From NCBI GenBank assembly GCA_937911855.1, contig CALDPK010000053.1, forward strand, positions 1-23,816: a DNA stretch of 23,816 nt. The letters run 5' to 3'. How positions within the stretch are numbered: position 1 is the first letter of the stretch; each line of letters begins with the position of its first letter. The notes under the pieces were generated by a model. That model had not been told where the DNA came from and ran no database searches. It was given only the letters and a program-made list of their open reading frames with translations. The DNA comes from an uncultured Trueperaceae bacterium (lineage in GTDB: Bacteria > Deinococcota > Deinococci > Deinococcales > Trueperaceae). The position numbers were made by a program, and so were the translations under genes. Positions 20,516 through 23,816 of the stretch are shown here, one piece after another.

Positions 20516-21370
20516 GTGTCCAGTAACACCATTCAGAACAGCAACAGATGGGTGCGCATCATGCTGCCCGCCCTGCTCATACTCGCCTGGCTCACAGCCG
20601 CAGGCATAGGAGGACCCTACTTCGGCCGCGTCGCAGAGGTGTCTTCCAACGATGCAACGAGCTACCTCCCGGAATCAGCGGATGCTACCCAGGTTCAGCG
20701 CCTGCTGGGCGAGTTCAGCGGCGCCGAAGCAGCCCCGGCGATCATCGTCTTCGAAGCAGCTGAACCGCTGACTGAAGCACAGCGCAGCCAGCTCGCCGAC
20801 AGCCTTGCGGAACTGACCGCGATCCCCGGAGTTGCTGAGGACATGTCACCGGTGATCCCTTCGCAGGACGGCGTGGCGGCTCAGGCGTTCGCGTTCGTAG
20901 ACGCCGGGACGGAGGCGTCTGCCACCGTGGCTGCCATGCGGGCCTCGCTGCAGGAATCGGTCCCTGACGGTGTGTCCGTGTACGTGACCGGACCGGCAGG
21001 GTTCATCTCCGACCTGACCGACGCTTTCGCCGGCATCGACGGGCTCCTGCTCGTCGTAACCCTTGTTGCCGTGTTCGTGATCCTGGTGTTCGTCTATCGG
21101 TCGCTGCTGCTCCCCATCGCGGTGCTGACGACCAGCCTCGCGGCCCTTACGGTCGCGCTGCTCACCGTCTGGTGGCTGGCCAGGTACGACATCCTCCTGC
21201 TGAGCGGCCAGACCCAGGGCATCCTGCAGGGAAGCCTTGCGAGCCTGGGGCTGGATACGCTGGACGTCGCCGGCGGCGCCCTGGTGGGGGCGCAGCTGTT
21301 CTGGGTGACCGCCGCACTTCTGATCGCCGGGGCGACCATGTTGGTCACCCGCATTGTACAGGACGTCTGA
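20516..21370 (+). pseudogene. MMPL-family transporter, broken after its second membrane block
   Basis: GTG at 20516 follows GGAGGT by 7 bases. Up to about residue 237 the product is a normal MMPL/YdfJ-like start: a membrane helix (about 17-33), a periplasmic domain with SSNDATSYLPESADATQ, then helices with VTLVAVFVILVFVYRSLLLP and IAVLTTSLAALTVALLTVWW. SGQTQGIL should lead into FxxVIGAATDYSLL-like sequence, but from about base 21225 it turns into an unrelated 48-residue tail with one hydrophobic segment. Complete MMPL proteins have about 700 residues and 12 helices. The break is best read as a join to another genome. The tail stop overlaps the panB start (TGATG), so the tail may be the end of the gene upstream of panB in that genome. 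Confidence 0.75.
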
Positions 21371-22200
21371 TGTCAGCCCAGAAACAGGAGACGGTCCGCC
21401 GCCTCGCCGCCCCGGACATCGTCGCTCACAAAGGGGGCGAGCCGATCGTCTGCCTGACCGCCTACGACGCGCCGACGGCCGCGATCTTCGATGATCACTG
21501 CGATGTGCTGCTGGTCGGCGACTCGCTGGGCATGGTGGTCCACGGCCTGCCCAACACGGTGGGCGTGACGCTGGAGATGATGATCCTGCACGGCCAGGCG
21601 GTGGTGCGCGGGGCCCGGCGCGCCATGGTGGTCGTCGACATGCCGTTCGGGACCTACGAGGGCGACATCGGCCGCGCCTACGACAATTGCGTGCGGGTGA
21701 TGCAGGAAACCGGGGCGCAAGGCGTCAAGCTGGAGACCGGATCGGTGCTGGCGCCGACGGTGGAATATCTGGTCCAGCGCGGCATCCCGGTGATGGGGCA
21801 TGTCGGCCTGCGGCCGCAGGCGGTGCTGGCCGAGGGCGGCTTCAAGGCCAAGGGACGCACGGACGCCGAGCGCGAGCGCGTCCTGGCCGAGGCCCGGGCG
21901 ACGTCGGACGCAGGCGCCTTTTGCGTGGTCATCGAAGGCGTGGCCGAAGGCCTGGCGGCGGAAATCACCGAGGCGATCACCGCGCCGACCATCGGCATCG
22001 GCGCCTCGGCCGCCTGCGACGGCCAGGTGCTGGTGGCGCCCGACATGCTGGGTCTTTTCGACTGGACGCCGAAGTTCGTCCGCCGTTACGCGGACCTGCG
22101 CGGCGAGATCGGCCGGGCGGCGGCGGAATACGCGGCGGACGTGCGGGCGCGCCGTTTTCCGGCCCAAGTCGAGACCTACTTCTCGAAAAAGCCGGCCTGA
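21370..22200 (+). CDS. panB: 3-methyl-2-oxobutanoate hydroxymethyltransferase
   Basis: The 276-residue product is full-length PanB. Conserved blocks are EPIVCLTAYDAPTAAIFDD, LLVGDSLGMVVHG with the metal-binding aspartate, RRAMVVVDMPFGTYEG, the GVKLETG strand, PVMGHVGLRPQAV, and VIEGVAEGLAAEIT with the catalytic glutamate. It transfers a hydroxymethyl group from methylenetetrahydrofolate to ketoisovalerate to give ketopantoate, the first step of pantothenate and CoA synthesis. No panC is adjacent in the window. ATG at 21370 was chosen from the family start and the overlapping TGATG. The wording and the genes that follow look like Caulobacterales, unlike the main block. Confidence 0.95.
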   Translation: MSAQKQETVRRLAAPDIVAHKGGEPIVCLTAYDAPTAAIFDDHCDVLLVGDSLGMVVHGLPNTVGVTLEMMILHGQAVVRGARRAMVVVDMPFGTYEGDIGRAYDNCVRVMQETGAQGVKLETGSVLAPTVEYLVQRGIPVMGHVGLRPQAVLAEGGFKAKGRTDAERERVLAEARATSDAGAFCVVIEGVAEGLAAEITEAITAPTIGIGASAACDGQVLVAPDMLGLFDWTPKFVRRYADLRGEIGRAAAEYAADVRARRFPAQVETYFSKKPA

Positions 22201-22288
22201 CGGCTGGAGCGCGTTGCGAGCGGACGGGCGAGCCAGTAGGGTCGCGCGAATTTCAAGCTTGGCGACGCCGAGGGGAGCTACAGTTTCC

Positions 22289-23035
22289 GTGGTCGATGTA
22301 TTCGAAGAAGTCGAGGAGGAGCTGCGCTCCGACCGTTGGAAGCGGCTGGCCCGCACCTGGCTGCCGTGGGTGGCCGGCGCGCTGGTCCTCGCCCTGATCG
22401 CCGCCCTGGCCTTCTGGGGCTGGGACACGATGAAGACGCGCAACGCCGGCGCGGCCTCGGTGCCTTACGAGCGCGGCATGCAGGCCATGTCGGAAGGCGA
22501 CACCGCCGCCGCCGAGGCCGCCTTCACCGAAGCCGCCGAAGCGGGATCCCCCGCCTATGAAGCCCTGGCCCTGATGCAGCGGGCGGGTCTGGCGGTCACG
22601 GCGGAGGACGCAGAGGCCGCGATCGCCCTGTTCGACGAGGCCGCCGAGGCCGCGCCGGACCCCCTGATCGGCGATGCCGCGGCCCTGAAGGCCGCCTTTT
22701 TGGCCATGGACAGCGCCGAACTCGCCGATATCGAGGCCCGCCTGACGCCGTTGGCCGAAGAAGGCCGCCCGTTCCGTCCCTTCGCACGCGAGGCCCTGGG
22801 CCTGGCGCGTCTGCAGCACGGCCAGATGGCCGAGGCGCGGGAAGAGTTCGTGCAGCTGAGCCTGGGGCAGGATGTCCCCGACAGCGTGCGCCAACGCGCC
22901 CAGGCGGCAATCGACATGATCGACTCCGGGGTAGCCGAGGCCCTGCCGGCGATCCTGCAGGCTCAGGCCGCGCTTCCCGCGCAACAGCCTGCCGGCGGGC
23001 CGGGCGCCGCGCCGCAGCCCGCCCCGGCGCAATAA
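22289..23035 (+). CDS. Membrane-anchored tetratricopeptide-type protein (YfgM-like)
   Basis: Start is taken as GTG at 22289, behind GGGGAG; the frame is open upstream but overlaps panB. The 248-residue product has a cytoplasmic N-terminal stretch (VDVFEEVEEELRSDRWKRLA), one membrane helix (about 25-45) and a periplasmic, alanine-rich helical repeat region with TPR character: ERGMQAMSEGDTAAAEAAF, then AYEALALMQRAGLA. The end is a proline- and alanine-rich tail. This is the YfgM-like TPR_21 arrangement, and the protein stands directly before bamB, as in Caulobacterales and, for yfgM, in E. coli. YfgM binds the SecYEG translocon side and periplasmic chaperones; a similar envelope role is inferred. 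Confidence 0.83.
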   Translation: MVDVFEEVEEELRSDRWKRLARTWLPWVAGALVLALIAALAFWGWDTMKTRNAGAASVPYERGMQAMSEGDTAAAEAAFTEAAEAGSPAYEALALMQRAGLAVTAEDAEAAIALFDEAAEAAPDPLIGDAAALKAAFLAMDSAELADIEARLTPLAEEGRPFRPFAREALGLARLQHGQMAEAREEFVQLSLGQDVPDSVRQRAQAAIDMIDSGVAEALPAILQAQAALPAQQPAGGPGAAPQPAPAQ

Positions 23036-23062
23036 AGACAACCGCAGGAAACGCGTGAACGG

Positions 23063-23816
23063 ATGGCCTCCATGTCCCGATATGTGAAAACCGTTCTGGT
23101 CGCCGGTCTGGCGATGGGCGTCGCCTCGTGCAGCACCGTGAGCGGTCTCTGGCCTTTCGGCGGGGACGACGGGCCCCAGGCCACCGCCTCGGCCGGCGAA
23201 CGGGTGTCGATCCTTGAGTTTGAGGAGACTCTGGCGCCGTCGGCGGCGCTGGCCGGTAGCCCCATCGCCCTGCCGGCGCCGCAGTCCATCAGCGCCTGGC
23301 CCGTGCCGGGCGGGAATCTCGAACAATCGATCGAGCACGTGGCGGCAGCGGAATCCTTCACCGTCGCCTGGCGCACGGACATCGGCGCCGGGGCGTCGCG
23401 AGACACCCAGGTGACCTCGCCGGTGGTGGCCGCCGACGGCCGCATCTTCGTGATGGATGGCGAAGCCACGGTGACCGCGGTCGACGCCGCCTCAGGAAAC
23501 GTGGTGTGGCGCACCAATCTGCGGCCGCAAGGCGAACGCGGCGCCTTCGGCGGCGGCCTGGCGGTCTCGGACGGGCGGGTCTACGCCACGTCGGGCTATC
23601 GCCTCGCTTCGGCGCTGGATTCGCGCACTGGCGCGGTGGTCTGGACCTCGCGCGTCGACGTACCGATCCACGGAGCCCCGACCGTCGCCGGCGGACGGGT
23701 CTTCGCGGTGGACGTGGACAACCAGATCATCGCGTTCGAGACCGACACCGGAAACCAGGCCTGGTCACACCAGGCGATCGCCGAGCCGGCGCGCATCCTG
23801 CGCGCCTCCAGCCCCG
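23063..23816 (+). CDS. bamB: Outer-membrane assembly lipoprotein BamB, 3' end beyond the window
   Basis: The frame starts with MASMSRYVKTVLVAGLAMG and a lipobox VASC, so the product is a lipoprotein. After about 90 residues begin PQQ-like beta-propeller blades: VTSPVVAADGRIFVMDGEAT, TAVDAASGNVVWRTNL, VSDGRVYATSGYRL, then LDSRTGAVVWTSRVDVPIHG. The repeated G-x-V-x-W motif is typical. BamB is part of the BAM complex that inserts beta-barrel proteins into the outer membrane. An alternative start is the in-frame ATG at 23072. The gene follows the TPR gene by 27 bases. At least 251 codons are present and the frame is open at the window end. Confidence 0.9.
   Translation, partial: MASMSRYVKTVLVAGLAMGVASCSTVSGLWPFGGDDGPQATASAGERVSILEFEETLAPSAALAGSPIALPAPQSISAWPVPGGNLEQSIEHVAAAESFTVAWRTDIGAGASRDTQVTSPVVAADGRIFVMDGEATVTAVDAASGNVVWRTNLRPQGERGAFGGGLAVSDGRVYATSGYRLASALDSRTGAVVWTSRVDVPIHGAPTVAGGRVFAVDVDNQIIAFETDTGNQAWSHQAIAEPARILRASSP

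Noticed and set aside
21373..23338. Long minus-strand open frames opposite panB and the TPR gene
   Set aside because: Arginine-, histidine- and glycine-rich translations without motifs, lying exactly over genes with clear homology on the plus strand.
1..23816. CRISPR array, tRNA or rRNA genes, phage or plasmid modules
   Set aside because: No regularly spaced repeats, no TPsiC-loop strings in a cloverleaf context, no ribosomal RNA sequence, and no integrase, capsid or replication gene seen on either strand.

Overview
The window is a mosaic. Most of it (about 1035 to 21225) reads as one GC-rich, diderm-type bacterial chromosome. It is flanked by short pieces that look like other organisms, so the sequence probably comes from a chimeric metagenome or single-cell contig. 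I could run no searches; family names are recognised by eye from motifs, and lineage statements are inferences.

Left edge (1-1034). A cobalamin riboswitch precedes an actinobacterial-looking signal peptide. That reading frame runs directly into the middle of a gammaproteobacterial-type HI0933/YhiN flavoprotein, then into unassignable sequence. A strong palindromic terminator follows, and then a histidine kinase that begins abruptly inside its ATPase domain. Each change is abrupt and removes the expected rest of a gene.

Main block (1035-21225). Left to right: the end of a sensor kinase; a 38-residue membrane peptide divergent from a copper chaperone-CsoR pair; an ExeM-like nuclease; ChaB; a complete seven-subunit Mrp Na+/H+ antiporter operon (A to G, minus strand); a divergent SPFH protein with a ribbon-helix-helix (RHH) partner; a NitT/TauT-type ABC importer; a flavodoxin-thioredoxin fusion translationally coupled to a class I ribonucleotide reductase large subunit; an AHSA1-DUF4180 fusion; a very acidic small protein; a VOC protein; an S66 LD-carboxypeptidase; and a divergent MarR/MMPL pair. 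A Cys-His-His CsoR, as described in Thermus, and TANNNT/CATAAT boxes placed 5-9 bases before several start codons (leaderless promoters of the kind known in Deinococcus) suggest Deinococcota, perhaps Truepera-like. That is a modest-confidence inference.

Right edge (about 21225-23816). The MMPL gene breaks in mid-domain. Then come panB, a membrane-anchored TPR protein and BamB, a set and order typical of Caulobacterales such as Brevundimonas or Caulobacter.

The most rewarding signals are the in-frame flavodoxin-thioredoxin fusion with an internal ribosome site and no adjacent small RNR subunit; the SPFH-RHH module with a palindromic operator and an in-frame UAG between the genes; two genes without a canonical start codon; the AHSA1-DUF4180 fusion; and the unannotated membrane peptide at the copper locus.
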